NCBI RefSeq assembly: GCF_002895485.1 | Contig: NZ_AZRK01000012.1 | Span: 1 to 64,000, forward strand | Direction: 5' to 3' | DNA from: Petrotoga sp. 9PWA.NaAc.5.4 | GTDB taxonomy: Bacteria > Thermotogota > Thermotogae > Petrotogales > Petrotogaceae | Length of the DNA stretch: 64,000 nt | Shown: one piece after another, positions 63,513 to 64,000 of the stretch | How the letters are laid out: the number at the start of each line of letters is the position of its first letter | Numbering within the stretch: the first letter of the stretch is position 1 | Program-made: the position numbers and the translations under genes | The notes under the pieces: model-generated | The model's input: the letters and a program-made list of their open reading frames with translations, nothing else | What the model was told of the DNA's origin: nothing | Database searches by the model: none

Positions 63513-64000
63513 CTTTTTGAGTTCCTCCTTTGGAGCTTTTGACTTTGAAAATTAGTCCAAATATTAGTAACGTTAGGACTGGCATTAAAGCAATTATTGA
63601 GATAGTTCCAAACCCATCAACTAAAGCATTTGATCCTTCTACAACCCCTGCAGCGCCTTGTGCAAAAGCTAAAATAAAAGTAGCGGCCATAAGTCCCGTT
63701 GCCACGCCTCCAGAATCAAACGCAATTCCTACAAACAAGTTAGGTACAAAGTAACTTAGTATTACCGCCAGGGCATATCCTGGTAATAAATAATACCACA
63801 ATTTAAAGCCAGGTACAATAGTTCTAATCAAAGAAAGTGCAACTGCAAATCCTACACCAATAGAAAAAGCTGATATAATAAGTGAACCTTTTATATAACC
63901 GCTAGTTACTTCTTCTATTTGTTTCGAAATTACATAAACAGATGGTTCAGCAAGAATTGCGACTGCGCCTAAAATGAATCCAAAGAGTATCACAACGATT
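63502..64000 (-). CDS. DUF1538-type membrane protein, C-terminal part (5' end outside window)
   Basis: An integral membrane protein, open beyond the window edge. Visible: FGFILGAVAILAEPSVYVIS, SAFSIGVGFAVALSLIRTIV, FVGIAFDSGGVATGLMAATF and FGTISIIALMPVLTLLIFGL. These recall DUF1538 proteins, which are transporter-like and often sit beside P-II genes. The GTG at 63993 is only an internal codon. It overlaps the tandem P-II gene by 11 bases. Confidence 0.75.
   Translation of the reverse strand, partial: IVVILFGFILGAVAILAEPSVYVISKQIEEVTSGYIKGSLIISAFSIGVGFAVALSLIRTIVPGFKLWYYLLPGYALAVILSYFVPNLFVGIAFDSGGVATGLMAATFILAFAQGAAGVVEGSNALVDGFGTISIIALMPVLTLLIFGLIFKVKSSKGGTQKDEQ

Overview
The window reads as a chromosomal segment of an AT-rich, low-GC thermophilic bacterium of the Thermotogota, most like the Petrotoga/Defluviitoga group. 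This is an inference. It rests on Lys/Glu/Ile-rich proteins, densely packed co-directional genes with strong GGAGG ribosome sites, many CUT1-type sugar ABC transporters, and an outer-membrane biogenesis gene of unusual build. No rRNA, CRISPR array, intact insertion sequence or prophage is visible. One tRNA gene, tRNA-Ala(GGC), is present.

Layout. 1-5.4 kb: the 3' end of a xylulokinase gene, a Dps/ferritin-like gene, a D-2-hydroxyacid dehydrogenase, apolipoprotein N-acyltransferase, 5-formyl-THF cyclo-ligase and a nitrilase-family amidase. 5.4-7.7 kb: dnaK behind a long leader. 7.7-24.3 kb: a long minus-strand housekeeping run (transcribed from 24.3 towards 7.7 kb) of asnS, ruvB, yggS, yggT, nadK, a PhoU-like gene, a fused LptF/G-LptD-type gene, type IV uracil-DNA glycosylase, smc, ogt, nicotinate phosphoribosyltransferase, a membrane protein and a divergent enolase-superfamily gene. 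A tandem 105-bp repeat splits this run at 20.8-21.1 kb. 24.4-26.5 kb: tRNA-Ala, guaB and acylphosphatase.

26.8-44.4 kb is a large plus-strand carbohydrate locus. It holds a ROK repressor, a secreted solute-binding protein, a 951-residue fusion of beta-sandwich domains with a solute-binding protein, a permease pair, an NHL/TPR/YIP1-like membrane protein, a 766-residue DUF5696-like protein, a second permease pair, a GH30 beta-glycosidase and a GH3 beta-glucosidase. It probably imports and hydrolyses a beta-glucan or its oligomers. The transporter ATPase must be encoded elsewhere.

44.5-47.5 kb is an accessory patch: a DpnII-type restriction-modification system (Dam/DpnM-like methylase and DpnII-like endonuclease), a decayed fragment that may be a second methylase, and a decayed metallo-beta-lactamase-fold gene. 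A transglutaminase-like gene follows. 49.3-55.4 kb is a second sugar locus (GntR regulator, ROK kinase, SIS protein, binding protein, two permeases), probably for an amino sugar. A 121-bp copy of the SIS gene's 3' end sits just past the last permease, so the transporter lies between direct repeats. 55.6-64 kb holds an EAL-domain remnant, a chemotaxis receptor whose sugar-binding domain is C-terminal and apparently cytoplasmic, a lipoprotein, an outer-membrane-protein remnant, the MgtE magnesium transporter, a peptidase remnant, a GyrI-like gene, a structured intergenic element, and a tandem P-II gene paired with a DUF1538-type membrane protein that runs off the window.

The most notable points are the single-chain LptF/G-LptD fusion, the inverted chemoreceptor, the unusual binding-protein/YIP1/DUF5696 set in the beta-glucan locus, the dispersed palindromic repeat family and the 121-bp direct repeats flanking an ABC operon.
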